This document shows positions 24,625 through 33,935 of a DNA stretch of 64,000 nt, piece by piece. Each line of letters starts with the position of its first letter. The first letter of the stretch is position 1. The translations under genes were made by a program, and so were the position numbers. The stretch is from Streptomyces populi (GTDB taxonomy: Bacteria > Actinomycetota > Actinomycetes > Streptomycetales > Streptomycetaceae), in assembly GCF_002911015.1 (NCBI RefSeq), contig NZ_KZ626842.1, positions 124,001 to 188,000 on the forward strand, given 5' to 3'. Under the pieces are notes generated by a model. It was not told the DNA's origin. It was given only the letters and a program-made list of their open reading frames with translations, and ran no database searches.

Positions 24625-26099
24625 TCCGTCACGTCCTTTCCGCCCCGCGTGCGTTGCCACCACGCGCGGAACGATTCCGCCGGGACCGCGGGCAGTTCAC
24701 GGGTCCCGCTCCACGCCCGGCCGGGCCCCGGCAGGGTCCGCGGGTGGAAGCGGCGGGTCCCGGACGCCAGCCGCTGCCCGGCGCGCAGGGCACCGGGACG
24801 GTCGAACGCCCAGCGCGCCGCGCGCATCGCCGCCCGCTCGGCGGCGTGCCCCTTGGCCGGCCTCAGCACGACCGTGTCGCCGTTCCGGGTCGCCCGTCCC
24901 CCCTGCGCGATCCTCTCCCGCAGGTGCACGAGGACCTCGGGGATGTCGATCGCGACCGGACAGACGTCGTAGCAGGCACCGCACAGCGACGACGCATACG
25001 GCAGGGAGGCGTCGATCTCGCTCGCGGTGCCGCGCAGTTGGGGGCTGAGGATGGCGCCGATCGGGCCCGGGTAGACGGAGCCGTAGGCGTGGCCGCCCGC
25101 CCGCTCGTACACCGGGCAGACGTTGAGGCACGCCGAGCAGCGGATGCAGCGCAGGGCCTGGCGCCCCACCTCGTCGGCGAGCGTGTCGGTGCGGCCGTTG
25201 TCCAGCAGGACCAGATGGAAGGTCCGGGGGCCGTCCCCGTCCGTGGTGCCCGTCCACATCGAGGTGTACGGGTTCATGCGCTCGGCCGTCGAGGAGCGGG
25301 GCAGGGTCTGTAGGAACACCTCCAGGTCCCGCCAGGCCGGAACGACCTTCTCGATGCCGACGACCGAGATCAGGGTCTCGGGGAGCGTCAGGCACATCCG
25401 GCCGTTGCCCTCGGACTCGACGACCACGAGCGTGCCGGTCTCGGCGACCATGAAGTTGGCTCCGGAGACACCGACTTTGGCGCGCAGGAACTTCTCGCGC
25501 AGGTGCAGGCGTGCCGCTTCGGCCAGTTCGGCGGGCGTGTCGGTCAGTCCCTCGGGCGCCGCCCGGCCCCAGGCGCCCATCTCGCGGACGAAGACGTCAC
25601 GGATCTCGCCGCGGTTGCGGTGGATCGCCGGGACGAGGATGTGGGAGGGCCGGTCCTTGCCCAACTGCACGATGAGTTCGGCGAGATCGGTCTCGTACGC
25701 GCGGATGCCCGCGGCCTCCAGCGCCTCGTTGAGCCCGATCTCCTGCGTGGCCATCGACTTGACCTTGACGACCTCGCTCTCGCCGGTCGCCCTGACCAGG
25801 TCCGTGACGATGCGGTTGGCCTCCTCGGCGTCGGCGGCCCAGTGCACGACACCACCGGCCGCGGTCACCGACTCCTCCAACTGCACGAGGTACCGGTCGA
25901 GGTGACGGAGCGTGTGGTCCTTGATCCGCTTGCCCGCCTCGCGCAGCTCCGCCCAGTCGGAGACCTCGGCGACCGCCTTGGCGCGCTTGGCGCGGATCGT
26001 GTGGGTGGCGTGACGCAGATTGCCGCGCAGGGTCGCGTTGTTCACGGCCTCGTGCGCCGCCTTCGGGAAGGCCGGCATACCGATGAACGTTCCACTCAT
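24621..26099 (-). CDS. lutB: Lactate utilization iron-sulfur protein LutB
   Basis: 492 residues: an N-terminal LUD domain (MATQEIGLNEALEAAGI, GVSGANFMVAETGTLVVVES) followed by a ferredoxin-like segment with two 4Fe-4S motifs, CIRCSACLNVCP and CGACYDVCP, and a C-terminal Arg/Ala-rich region. LutB is thought to pass electrons from lactate within the LutABC complex. It overlaps lutA and lutC by four bases on each side, so the three subunits are made in step. The C-terminal tail beyond residue 420 is less conserved. Confidence 0.94.
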   Translation of the reverse strand: MSGTFIGMPAFPKAAHEAVNNATLRGNLRHATHTIRAKRAKAVAEVSDWAELREAGKRIKDHTLRHLDRYLVQLEESVTAAGGVVHWAADAEEANRIVTDLVRATGESEVVKVKSMATQEIGLNEALEAAGIRAYETDLAELIVQLGKDRPSHILVPAIHRNRGEIRDVFVREMGAWGRAAPEGLTDTPAELAEAARLHLREKFLRAKVGVSGANFMVAETGTLVVVESEGNGRMCLTLPETLISVVGIEKVVPAWRDLEVFLQTLPRSSTAERMNPYTSMWTGTTDGDGPRTFHLVLLDNGRTDTLADEVGRQALRCIRCSACLNVCPVYERAGGHAYGSVYPGPIGAILSPQLRGTASEIDASLPYASSLCGACYDVCPVAIDIPEVLVHLRERIAQGGRATRNGDTVVLRPAKGHAAERAAMRAARWAFDRPGALRAGQRLASGTRRFHPRTLPGPGRAWSGTRELPAVPAESFRAWWQRTRGGKDVTE

Positions 26100-26932
26100 G
26101 CCTTCGGCTCCTCCGTCCCGTTCGCTCGCGAGCCCGCTCCGGCGATCGCTCCCGTGCCCGCCGGACCCGCTTCCGTGCCCGCCCGCGGACGCGCTTCCGT
26201 GCTCGCCAGGATCTCCGCGATGTGCACGGGCCGCATCCCCGTCCTGAGACGGCCCATCGTGCCGCCGATGTGCATCAGGCACGAGTTGTCCGCGGCGCAC
26301 AGCACCTCGGCGCCCGTCGACTCGGCGTTGCGCACCTTGTCGGCCCCCATCGCCGCGGAGACGTCGGAGTTCTTGAGGGCGAAGGTGCCGCCGAAACCGC
26401 AGCACTCCTCGGCGCCGGGCAGCTCCCGCAGCTCAAGTCCCCCGACGGCCCGGAGCAGTCGGCGCGGCCGGTCACCGAGCCCCAGACCGCGCAGCCCGTG
26501 ACAGGTGGGGTGATAGGTCACGGTGTGCGGGTAGTACGCGCCGACGTCCGTCACACCGAGGACGTCGACCAGGAACTCGGTGAGCTCGTACGTCTTCGGC
26601 ACGACCGGCGCCAGCGTCCTCGCCAGGGTGTCGCCGCGTCCTTCCGCACGGGCCCGTTCACCCATCCGTGGATACAGCTCCCGCACCATCGCCCCGCACG
26701 ATCCGGACGGCGTCACGATCGCCTCGTACTCCCCGAACACCTCGGCGAAACGCCGGGCGAGCGGCTCGGCCTCATGGCGGTACCCGGTGTTGTAGTGCGC
26801 CTGGCCGCAACAGGTCTGTCCCATGGGGAAGTCGACCTCGACACCCAGTCTGGTCAGCAGGTCCACCACGGCACGGCCGGTGTCCGGATACAGCGTGTCG
26901 TTGACACAGGTCAGGAACAGGGCGACGCGCAT
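26096..26932 (-). CDS. lutA: Lactate utilization iron-sulfur protein LutA
   Basis: The 278-residue protein has the two cysteine-rich CCG domains of LutA/GlcF-like heterodisulfide reductase subunits: TCCGQAHYNTGY with the preceding VALFLTCVNDTLYP, and EECCGFGGTFALKNSDVS. The last 35 residues are Ala/Gly/Arg-rich and probably disordered. GAGGAG lies five bases before the ATG at 26932. It starts the lutABC operon, which allows growth on L-lactate. A promoter is expected in 26933-27134 but I could not place it. Confidence 0.94.
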   Translation of the reverse strand: MRVALFLTCVNDTLYPDTGRAVVDLLTRLGVEVDFPMGQTCCGQAHYNTGYRHEAEPLARRFAEVFGEYEAIVTPSGSCGAMVRELYPRMGERARAEGRGDTLARTLAPVVPKTYELTEFLVDVLGVTDVGAYYPHTVTYHPTCHGLRGLGLGDRPRRLLRAVGGLELRELPGAEECCGFGGTFALKNSDVSAAMGADKVRNAESTGAEVLCAADNSCLMHIGGTMGRLRTGMRPVHIAEILASTEARPRAGTEAGPAGTGAIAGAGSRANGTEEPKA

Positions 26933-27134
26933 CGCGGCTCCTCGGGACGGTTCATGGACGGGTGCAGGGTACGTGGCGGGCGCGCCCCCGGAAGGCGGCG
27001 CGCGCCCGCCGTCCGGACGGCGGGTCCCGCCGCGCGCGTCACGGTGTGCGGCCCCTCGCGGCACGAGCCCCGTGGTGTCCACCGCACGCCTCCCCCGGCG
27101 GGTGCCGCGCGGTGCGGCCTTCGCGGAGCGGTCC

Positions 27135-28580
27135 TCACGGTGTGCCGAGCCTCGCCTCGGCCGCCCGCCACGCCGCCGTGTCGCCCCGCGGCTCGTAGCG
27201 GCGGAGCGGCTGGGTGCGCGCCACCAGATCGCGCATCTCGGCACGGTCGCCGACCAGCCCGTGCGCCCGTGCCTGGACGAGGACGTTGCCGAGCGCGGCG
27301 GCCTCCGCGGGGCCCGCCACGACCGGCAGCCCGCAGGCGTCGGCGGTGAGCCGGCACAGCAGTTCGTTGCGGGTGCCGCCGCCGACGATGTGCACGACGT
27401 CGACCGGACGGCCGGTGAGGGACCGGGCCCGCTCGATCGCGCGGCGGTGCGCGAGCGCGAGGGAGTCGAGGACGCAGCGGGTGATCTCGGCACGGGATTC
27501 CGGGACCGGCTGCCCCGAGGCCCGGCAGGCGTCGGCGATCCGCGACGGCATCCGGCCCGGCGCGAGGAACGCCGCGTCGCCCGCGTCCACGACGGACCGC
27601 AGCGGCGCCACCTCGGCCGCGGCCGCGAGGAGTTCACCCAGGTCGGGGTCGCCCCACTCCCGTACGCACTCCTGGAGCAGCCACAGGCCCATGATGTTGC
27701 GCAGATAGCGGACCGTGCCGTCCAGGCCCAGTTCGTTGGTGAAGTTGGCGGCCCGGCTCGCCTCGGTGAGGACGGGCGCGTCCAGCTCCAGGCCCGCGAG
27801 CGACCAGGTGCCGGTGCAGATGTAGGCGAACTTCTCCCCGGTCGCGGGAACGGCGGCCACCGCCGAGGCCGTGTCGTGCGAGCCGACCGTCGTCACCGGC
27901 ACCGGGCCGGCCGTTCCGGTCTCGTCCAGCACGTGCGGCAGCAGGGTCCCGGCCGGGTCGCCGGGACGGCGCAGCGGCGGGAACAGCCGCAGGTCGACGC
28001 CGAGCCGCTCCGCGAGGCCGTACGACCAGTCGCGGGTCCCCGGATCGATCAACTGCGTGGTGGAGGCGTTGGTGAGCTCGGTGCCCATCTCGCCCGTGAG
28101 CCAGTACGCCAGCAGATCGGGGATCAGCAACAAGTGTCTGGCGGAGGCGAGTTGGGCCGAGGCGCGGGCGGCCGTCAGCTGGTACAGGGTGTTGAAGGGC
28201 GCGTACTGCAATCCCGTGGCCGCGTACAGCTCGGCGGCGGGCACGCTCGCCCACACCTTCTCCGCGATCCCCTCGGTGCGGGCGTCGCGGTAGTGCACCG
28301 GGTTGCCGAGCAGAGCTCCGTCCGCGTCCAGCAGGCCGTAGTCCACCGCCCAGCTGTCGATGCCCACGGAGTCGACCCGGCCGGCCGCGCGCAGCCCGTC
28401 GAGGACGCCCGCGTACAGCGCGAGGACGTCCCAGCGCAGTCCTTCGGGCGTGCGGACGGGCCGGTTGGGGAAGCGGTGGGCCTCTGCCAGTTCGAGGGTG
28501 TTCTCGCCCACCCGGCCGACCATGACGCGTCCGCCGGACGCGCCGAGGTCGACCGCGGCGAACGACTTCGGCGCCGTCAT
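27135..28580 (-). CDS. rhaB: Rhamnulokinase
   Basis: A 481-residue FGGY-type sugar kinase that phosphorylates L-rhamnulose. The N-terminal phosphate loop DLGASGGRVMVG, the DSWAVDYGLLD motif, NASTTQLIDP, VGSHDTASAVAAVPA and the C-terminal HIVGGGTRNELLC fit rhamnulokinase specifically. Its ATG overlaps the stop of the aldolase/dehydrogenase gene as ATGA. It is third in the minus-strand rha catabolic operon. In this organism the fused upstream enzyme acts on rhamnulose 1-phosphate, so RhaB supplies its substrate. Confidence 0.94.
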   Translation of the reverse strand: MTAPKSFAAVDLGASGGRVMVGRVGENTLELAEAHRFPNRPVRTPEGLRWDVLALYAGVLDGLRAAGRVDSVGIDSWAVDYGLLDADGALLGNPVHYRDARTEGIAEKVWASVPAAELYAATGLQYAPFNTLYQLTAARASAQLASARHLLLIPDLLAYWLTGEMGTELTNASTTQLIDPGTRDWSYGLAERLGVDLRLFPPLRRPGDPAGTLLPHVLDETGTAGPVPVTTVGSHDTASAVAAVPATGEKFAYICTGTWSLAGLELDAPVLTEASRAANFTNELGLDGTVRYLRNIMGLWLLQECVREWGDPDLGELLAAAAEVAPLRSVVDAGDAAFLAPGRMPSRIADACRASGQPVPESRAEITRCVLDSLALAHRRAIERARSLTGRPVDVVHIVGGGTRNELLCRLTADACGLPVVAGPAEAAALGNVLVQARAHGLVGDRAEMRDLVARTQPLRRYEPRGDTAAWRAAEARLGTP

Positions 28581-30616
28581 CGCAGGAAGGCGGCGGCGAC
28601 GCCGGCGTCGACGGGGACGTGCAGGCCCGTGGTGTGCGTCAGGTCCCCGCCCGTCAGGGCGAACACGGCCGCCGCGACGTGCTCCGGGAGCACCTCCCGC
28701 TTGAGGATGGTCCGCTGGGCGTAGAACTCGCCGAGCTTCTCCTCCTCGATGCCGTACGTCGCCGCCCGCTGCGCTCCCCAGCCGCCCGCGAAGATGCCCG
28801 ACCCGCGCACGACCCCGTCCGGGTTGACACCGTTGACCCGGATGCCGTGCTCGCCCAGCTCGGCTGCCAGAAGCCGTACTTGGTGAGCCTGGTCGGCCTT
28901 GGTGGCGGAGTAGGCGATGTTGTTCGGGCCGGCGAAGACGGCGTTCTTGGAGGCGATGTAGACGATGTCGCCGCCCAGCTTCTGCGCGGTCATGACCCGG
29001 GCCGCCTCGCGCGAGACGAGGAAGGAGCCGCGGGCCATGATGTCGTGCTGGAGGTCCCAGTCCCTCGCGGTGGTCTCCAGCAGCGGCTTGGAGATGGAGA
29101 TGCCCGCGTTGTTGACCACCAGGTCGACGCCGCCGAAGGCCAGTACCGCTGCCTTGAACGCCTCGGTGATCTGTTCCTCGGAGGTGACGTCCACGCCGAC
29201 GGCGACGGCCTTGTCGGGGCCTCCGAGTCCGGCGGCGACCCGCTCGGCCCCCTCGGTGTTCAGGTCGGCGACCACGACGCACGCGCCCTCGGCCACCAGC
29301 CGTTCCGCGATCGCCCGGCCGATCCCGCTGCCCGCGCCCGTGACCAGGGCGACCCGGGTGGCGAGCGGCTCGGGCTTCGGCATCCGCCGGAGCTTGGCCT
29401 CCTCCAGGGTCCAGTACTCGATGCGGAACTTCTCCGACTCCTCGATCGGCGCGTACGTCGAGACGGCCTCGGCCCCGCGCATCACGTTGATCGCGTTGAC
29501 GTAGAACTCGCCCGCCACCCGCGCCGTCTGCTTGTCCTTGCCGAAGGAGAACATGCCGACGCCGGGGACCAGCACGATCGCGGGGTCGGCGCCGCGCATC
29601 GCGGGGGAGTCGGGCTCGGCGTGCCGCCGGTAGTAGGCGGTGTACTCCTCGCGGTAGGCGGCGTGCAGCTCCTTCAGCCGGGCGATCGCGTCCTCCAGCG
29701 GCGCGGCCGGCGGCAGGTCCAGCACCAGCGGGCGGACCTTGGTGCGCAGGAAGTGGTCGGGGCAGGAGGTGCCCAGTGCGGCCAGGCGCGGGTGCTCGGC
29801 GCGGGCGAGGAAGTCGAGCACCACGTCGGAGTCGGTGAAGTGGCCGACCTGCGGACGGTCCTGGGAGGCGATGCCGCGCACGTGGGGCGCGAGTGCGGCG
29901 GCACGCTCGCGGCGCTCGGCCTCGGGCAAGGCGTCGTAGCCCTCCAGGACGGGACCGAACGGCTCGGCCTTGCCCTTCTCCTCCAGGAACGCCTCGGCGG
30001 TGCGGATGATGTGCAGTGAGTTGCGCTCGCACTCCTCGGCGGTGGCGCCCCAGGCGGTGATGCCGTGGCCGCCCAGGACACAGCCGATCGCCCGCGGGTC
30101 GGCCTCCTTGACCGCCGCGATGTCCAGGCCGAGCTGGAATCCGGGCCGGCGCCACGGGACCCACACCACCTGGTCGCCGAAGCACTCCGCGGTCAGCTTC
30201 TCCCCGTCGGCCGCGCAGGCGAGCGCGATCCCCGAGTCGGGGTGCAGGTGGTCGACATGGGCGGCGTCGACGAGTCCGTGCATCGCGGTGTCGATGGAGG
30301 GCGCGGCGCCGCCCTTGCCGTGCAGGCAGTAGTCGAACGCGGCGACCATCTCGTCCTCGCGCTCGACGCCCGGGTACACGTCCACCAGCGCGCGCAGCCG
30401 GTCCAGGCGCAGCACCGCGAGCCCGTCCTCGGTGAGGGTGCCGAGGTCCCCGCCGGACCCCTTCACCCACATCAGCTCGACGTCACCCCCGGTCGCGGGG
30501 TCGCTGCCGGTGCCCTTCGCGGAGGCGTTGCCGCCGGCGTAGTTGGTGTTGCGCGGATCGGCGCCGAGCCGGCGCGACCGGGCCAGCAGAGCGGCGGCTT
30601 CGGGATGGGGTGCCAT
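28577..30616 (-). CDS. rhaD: Bifunctional rhamnulose-1-phosphate aldolase / short-chain alcohol dehydrogenase
   Basis: 679 residues in two parts. The N-terminal class II aldolase domain (about 1-400) has NYAGGNASAKG, HVDHLHPDSGIALA and GHGITAWGATAEEC with metal-binding His residues. The C-terminal SDR (about 425-679) has GAGSGIGRAIAERL, VNNAGIS and catalytic YSATK. It splits rhamnulose 1-phosphate to lactaldehyde and dihydroxyacetone phosphate and oxidises the lactaldehyde (TIGR02632-type). The ATG at 30616 is preceded by AAGGA; just upstream is a run of CCCCT repeats on the sense strand. Lactate made from lactaldehyde could feed the neighbouring lutABC system. Confidence 0.95.
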   Translation of the reverse strand: MAPHPEAAALLARSRRLGADPRNTNYAGGNASAKGTGSDPATGGDVELMWVKGSGGDLGTLTEDGLAVLRLDRLRALVDVYPGVEREDEMVAAFDYCLHGKGGAAPSIDTAMHGLVDAAHVDHLHPDSGIALACAADGEKLTAECFGDQVVWVPWRRPGFQLGLDIAAVKEADPRAIGCVLGGHGITAWGATAEECERNSLHIIRTAEAFLEEKGKAEPFGPVLEGYDALPEAERRERAAALAPHVRGIASQDRPQVGHFTDSDVVLDFLARAEHPRLAALGTSCPDHFLRTKVRPLVLDLPPAAPLEDAIARLKELHAAYREEYTAYYRRHAEPDSPAMRGADPAIVLVPGVGMFSFGKDKQTARVAGEFYVNAINVMRGAEAVSTYAPIEESEKFRIEYWTLEEAKLRRMPKPEPLATRVALVTGAGSGIGRAIAERLVAEGACVVVADLNTEGAERVAAGLGGPDKAVAVGVDVTSEEQITEAFKAAVLAFGGVDLVVNNAGISISKPLLETTARDWDLQHDIMARGSFLVSREAARVMTAQKLGGDIVYIASKNAVFAGPNNIAYSATKADQAHQVRLLAAELGEHGIRVNGVNPDGVVRGSGIFAGGWGAQRAATYGIEEEKLGEFYAQRTILKREVLPEHVAAAVFALTGGDLTHTTGLHVPVDAGVAAAFLR

Positions 30617-30630
30617 GGTCCAGATCCTTC

Positions 30631-30780
30631 GGAGGGGAGGGGAGGGGAGGGGAGGGGAGGGGAGCAGGGTGGGTGCCCCGTCAGGGGCGCGGAGAACTGT
30701 GCGATGCCGTGTCCGCGGGAACGAGGGGAGGGGGAGCGCGGCCCGGGGGCGCGGGGAGCTGCGCGACCGGCCACGACGCC
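30631..30780. repeat. GGGGA pentamer run plus two copies of a Streptomyces-type intergenic repeat
   Basis: Plus strand 30631-30669 is a run of GGGGA units, able to form a G-quadruplex on the rhaD template strand. It is followed by two related blocks about 62 bp apart, starting near 30682 and 30744, each reading roughly GGGGCGCGGRGARCTGYGCG. Sequences of this kind recur in Streptomyces intergenic regions. They fill most of the 289-bp gap between rhaI and rhaD; nothing else is seen there. Confidence 0.6.
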
Positions 30781-30905
30781 ACCCGCGCTCCGCGGACCCA
30801 CCGCACGCGGCAGATGCGACCCGGCAGGACGACCGCCCGAGGCGACACGCAGGACCGCCGGCCCGGCGCGACAAGGCGGCCCATCCCGGCCGACCCGCAC
30901 GCCCC

Positions 30906-32066
30906 CTAGGCCCCCCACCCCGCCTGCGTCCCCCCGACCCGCTCCGCGGCGATCCGCTCCGCGTAGCCGGACCGGTGGTACGCCGCCACCGGGTCGGGGT
31001 CGAGTCCCAGCTCCCCGCGGACCTCGGCGAGCAGCGGACGTACGTCCGTGTTGTAGGCGTCCATCAGCACCGCGTTCGCGGCCAGCACGTCCCCGCCCCG
31101 CTGGGCCTCGGCGAGCGCGGTGCGGTCGACGAGGAGGGCCTTGGCGGTGGCCTCCTGGACGTTCATCACGGACCGGATGATCGCCGGGATCTTCGCCTCG
31201 ATGTTGTGGCACTGGTCGAGCATGAAGGCGACGTCCGGGGTGAGGCCGCCGCCGCGGATCACCTCGTACATGATCCGGAACAGCTGGAAGGGGTCGGCCG
31301 CGCCCACCATCAGGTCGTCGTCGGCGTAGAAGCGGGAGTTGAAGTCGAAGGCGCCGAGCTTGTCCTCGCGCAGCAGGGTGGCGACGATGAACTCGATGTT
31401 GGTGCCGGGCGCGTGGTGGCCGGTGTCGACCACGACCCGCGCCTTGGGGCCGAGCTTGAGGCAGTGCGCGTACGCGGTGCCCCAGTCCGGGACGTCGGTC
31501 GCGTAGAAGGCGGGTTCGAAGAACTTGTACTCCAGCAGCATCCGCTGGTCGTCGCCGAGCCGTTCGTAGACCTGCGCCAGGGCCTCCGCCAGCCGGTCCT
31601 GGCGCTCGCGCAGGTCGTCCTGGCCGGGATAGTTCGTCCCGTCGGCGAACCACAGCTTCAGGTCCCGCGAACCCGTCGCGTCCATGATGTCGACGCATTC
31701 GAGCAGATGGCCGACGGCCTTGCGGCGCACCGCCGCGTCCGGGTGGCAGACGGAGCCGAGCCGGTAGTCGTCGTCCTGGAAGGTGTTGGAGTTGATCGCG
31801 CCCAGCCTCAGGCCGCGCTCCTCGGCGTGCTCGGCGAGCGCCGCGTAGTCGTCGGTCCTGTCCCAGGGGATGTGCAGCGCGACGGTCGGGGCCACGCCGG
31901 TGAACTCGTGCACCTTGGCCGCGTCGTCCAGCTTCTCCCGCGGGTTCCTGGGCACGCCCGGTTGAGCGAACACCTTGAACCGGGTTCCCGAGTTCCCGTA
32001 CGCCCACGACGGCGTCTCGACGGCCTGGGTCTTGAGCGCGGCCTTCACCGCGGCGAACTCGGTCAC
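30906..32066 (-). CDS. rhaI: L-rhamnose isomerase
   Basis: The 386-residue TIM-barrel enzyme converts L-rhamnose to L-rhamnulose. It resembles the RhaI (Pseudomonas/Bacillus) type, not E. coli RhaA: GAINSNTFQDDDYRLGSVCH, LKLWFADGTNYPGQDD, YKFFEPAFYATDVPDWG and VVVDTGHHAPGTNIEF carry the metal-binding residues. The GTG at 32066 has AGGAG seven bases upstream. It is the first gene of the minus-strand rha operon, followed after a repeat-rich gap by rhaD and rhaB. The gap may hold a second promoter. Confidence 0.94.
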   Translation of the reverse strand: MTEFAAVKAALKTQAVETPSWAYGNSGTRFKVFAQPGVPRNPREKLDDAAKVHEFTGVAPTVALHIPWDRTDDYAALAEHAEERGLRLGAINSNTFQDDDYRLGSVCHPDAAVRRKAVGHLLECVDIMDATGSRDLKLWFADGTNYPGQDDLRERQDRLAEALAQVYERLGDDQRMLLEYKFFEPAFYATDVPDWGTAYAHCLKLGPKARVVVDTGHHAPGTNIEFIVATLLREDKLGAFDFNSRFYADDDLMVGAADPFQLFRIMYEVIRGGGLTPDVAFMLDQCHNIEAKIPAIIRSVMNVQEATAKALLVDRTALAEAQRGGDVLAANAVLMDAYNTDVRPLLAEVRGELGLDPDPVAAYHRSGYAERIAAERVGGTQAGWGA

Positions 32067-32193
32067 TTCGGGACTCCTACGACTTCGAATGGGACGGCTT
32101 GTACGAGGGCTTCCTGAACCGTTCGAGGGCGGTGTCCGAGGACGCCCCGCGGGACGTCCGCCCGTGCTGCTCGCCGAGCGTGCCGAACACACT

Positions 32194-32211
32194 CTCTGAA
32201 ACGATTCAGAG
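32194..32211. promoter_or_regulatory. LacI-type palindromic operator, rhaI side
   Basis: CTCTGAAACGATTCAGAG is an 18-bp palindrome with the AACGATT core typical of LacI-family sites. It lies 128 bp upstream of rhaI in the divergent rhamnose control region and is probably bound by the LacI protein at 39121-40146. Confidence 0.65.
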
Positions 32212-32317
32212 GCTGAAGCTATGAGCACCCCGAAGGGCTGTCAACCCCTCCGGCCGGGGCCTTTCGCCGTGTCCCTGTTGTGACAGAAGGCCGCCGAAGA
32301 ATTTCGACGCGAACCCA

Positions 32318-32373
32318 TTGACGTGACCTGGGCGGCGTGTCTAACGTCCCGGCAACCCAATTGAAACCTTTCA
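32318..32373 (+). promoter_or_regulatory. HrdB-type promoter and operator of the rhamnose transporter operon
   Basis: TTGACG at 32318-32323 and TAACGT at 32342-32347 are 18 bp apart. Immediately downstream, TGAAACCTTTCA (32362-32373) resembles the rhaI-side operator and would overlap the transcription start region, well placed for repression. Confidence 0.55.
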
Positions 32374-32417
32374 CGACGTTGTGGGGCCGTCCCGCCGGCG
32401 TCGTCGAGGAGCCCCTC

Positions 32418-33935
32418 ATGACCCACCCGTCCGACGCGGGTCCGGCCCCGGTGCTGGCGCTGAAGGACATCTCGAAGTCCTTCGGCGCCGTACGCGCCCT
32501 GCGGGACGTGTCCCTGGAACTGTTCCCCGGCGAGGTGCACGCGCTCGCCGGAGAGAACGGCGCGGGCAAGTCGACCCTCATCAAGACGCTCGCCGGCGTG
32601 CACCGACCGGACGCCGGCCAGGTACTGCTGGACGGCGCGCCCACCGTCTTCCACGGCCCCGCCGACGCCCGTGACGCGGGCATCGCGGTGATCTACCAGG
32701 AGCCGACGCTCTTCCCCGACCTCTCCATCGCCGAGAACATCTTCATGGGCCGTCAGCCCCGGCGGGCCCTCGGCCGCATCGACCACAAGGCCACCCGTGC
32801 GGCGACGGCGGCCCTCATGAAGCGCCTCGGGGTCGAGCTCGACCCCGAGCGCCCGGCGCGCGGACTGTCCATCGCCGACCAGCAGATCGTGGAGATCGCC
32901 AAGGCGCTCTCCTTCGACGCCCGCGTCCTGATCATGGACGAGCCGACCGCCGCCCTCACCGGAAGCGAGGTGGCCCGCCTCTTCGGAGTGGTCCGAACCC
33001 TGCGCGAACAGGGCTCCGCGGTGCTGTTCATCTCGCACCGGCTGGAGGAGATCTTCCAGATCTGCGGGCGCGTCACGACCCTGCGCGACGGGGCTCTGAT
33101 CTCCAGCGAGCCGCTGGAGGGCATGACGGAGGACGACCTGGTGCGCCGGATGGTCGGCCGCGACCTCGACGAGCTCTACCCCAAGCAGGACGTCGAGGCG
33201 GGCGAGGTCGCCCTGAGCGTGCGCCGGCTGACCCGCGAGGGCGTCTTCACCGACGTCTCCTTCGAGGTCCGGCGCGGCGAGATCGTCGGACTCGCCGGTC
33301 TCGTCGGCGCCGGCCGCACGGAGGTCGCCCGGTCGGTGTTCGGCGTGGACCGCTGGGACGCCGGAGAGGTGGAGGTCGAGGGACGCAGGCTGACCAACGG
33401 CGCCCCCTCCACGGCCATGGCCGCGGGACTCGCCCTCGTCCCCGAGGACCGGCGCGCCCAGGGCCTGGTGATGGACATGTCCATCGAGCGCAACATCGGC
33501 CTGACCGGCCTGCGCGCCACCGTCAGGGCGGGGCTGATGGACCGCGGGGCCGAACGCAGCCGCTCCCTCGACTGGGCGGTCAGGCTCCAGGTGAAGTACG
33601 CCCGGATCGCCGACACCGTCTCCACGCTCTCCGGCGGCAACCAGCAGAAGGTGGTCCTCGCCAAGTGGCTGGCCACCGGCCCCAAGGTGCTGATCGTCGA
33701 CGAGCCCACCCGCGGCATCGACGTCGGCACCAAGGCCGAGGTGCACCGGCTGCTGTCCCAGCTCGCGGCCGACGGCGTGGCCGTCCTGATGATCTCCTCC
33801 GACCTGCCCGAGATCCTCGGCATGGCCGACCGCGTGCTCGTCATGCACGAGGGCCGGCTCACCGCCGAGATCCCACGCTCCGAAGCCACCGAGGAATCCG
33901 TGATGGCCGCTGCCACCGGGAGGGCCGCCGCATGA
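32418..33935 (+). CDS. Rhamnose ABC importer, duplicated ATP-binding protein
   Basis: 505 residues with two fused ABC domains, as in carbohydrate uptake family 2 (RhaT/RbsA type). The first has Walker [10 protein letters not shown] (about 45-53) and [11 protein letters not shown]; the second keeps LSGGNQQK and [14 protein letters not shown] but, as usual, has a degenerate P-loop (GLVGAGRTE). GAGGAG lies six bases before the ATG. It overlaps the first permease by four bases (ATGA). Together with two permeases, a lipoprotein and rhamnose mutarotase it forms the import operon divergent from rhaI. Confidence 0.93.
   Translation: MTHPSDAGPAPVLALKDISKSFGAVRALRDVSLELFPGEVHALAGENGAGKSTLIKTLAGVHRPDAGQVLLDGAPTVFHGPADARDAGIAVIYQEPTLFPDLSIAENIFMGRQPRRALGRIDHKATRAATAALMKRLGVELDPERPARGLSIADQQIVEIAKALSFDARVLIMDEPTAALTGSEVARLFGVVRTLREQGSAVLFISHRLEEIFQICGRVTTLRDGALISSEPLEGMTEDDLVRRMVGRDLDELYPKQDVEAGEVALSVRRLTREGVFTDVSFEVRRGEIVGLAGLVGAGRTEVARSVFGVDRWDAGEVEVEGRRLTNGAPSTAMAAGLALVPEDRRAQGLVMDMSIERNIGLTGLRATVRAGLMDRGAERSRSLDWAVRLQVKYARIADTVSTLSGGNQQKVVLAKWLATGPKVLIVDEPTRGIDVGTKAEVHRLLSQLAADGVAVLMISSDLPEILGMADRVLVMHEGRLTAEIPRSEATEESVMAAATGRAAA

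Noticed and set aside
26222..28724. Long plus-strand frames opposite lutA and rhaB
   Set aside because: Both opposite genes have complete family motifs and operon overlaps; the plus frames show no domains.
30631..30780. CRISPR-like array
   Set aside because: The pentamers have no spacers and no cas genes occur anywhere in the window.
30617..30905. Possible extra coding sequence between rhaD and rhaI
   Set aside because: In-frame extension of rhaD reads through the pyrimidine repeat as Ser/Pro/Leu; the AAGGA before 30616 sets the start and the rest is repeat sequence.
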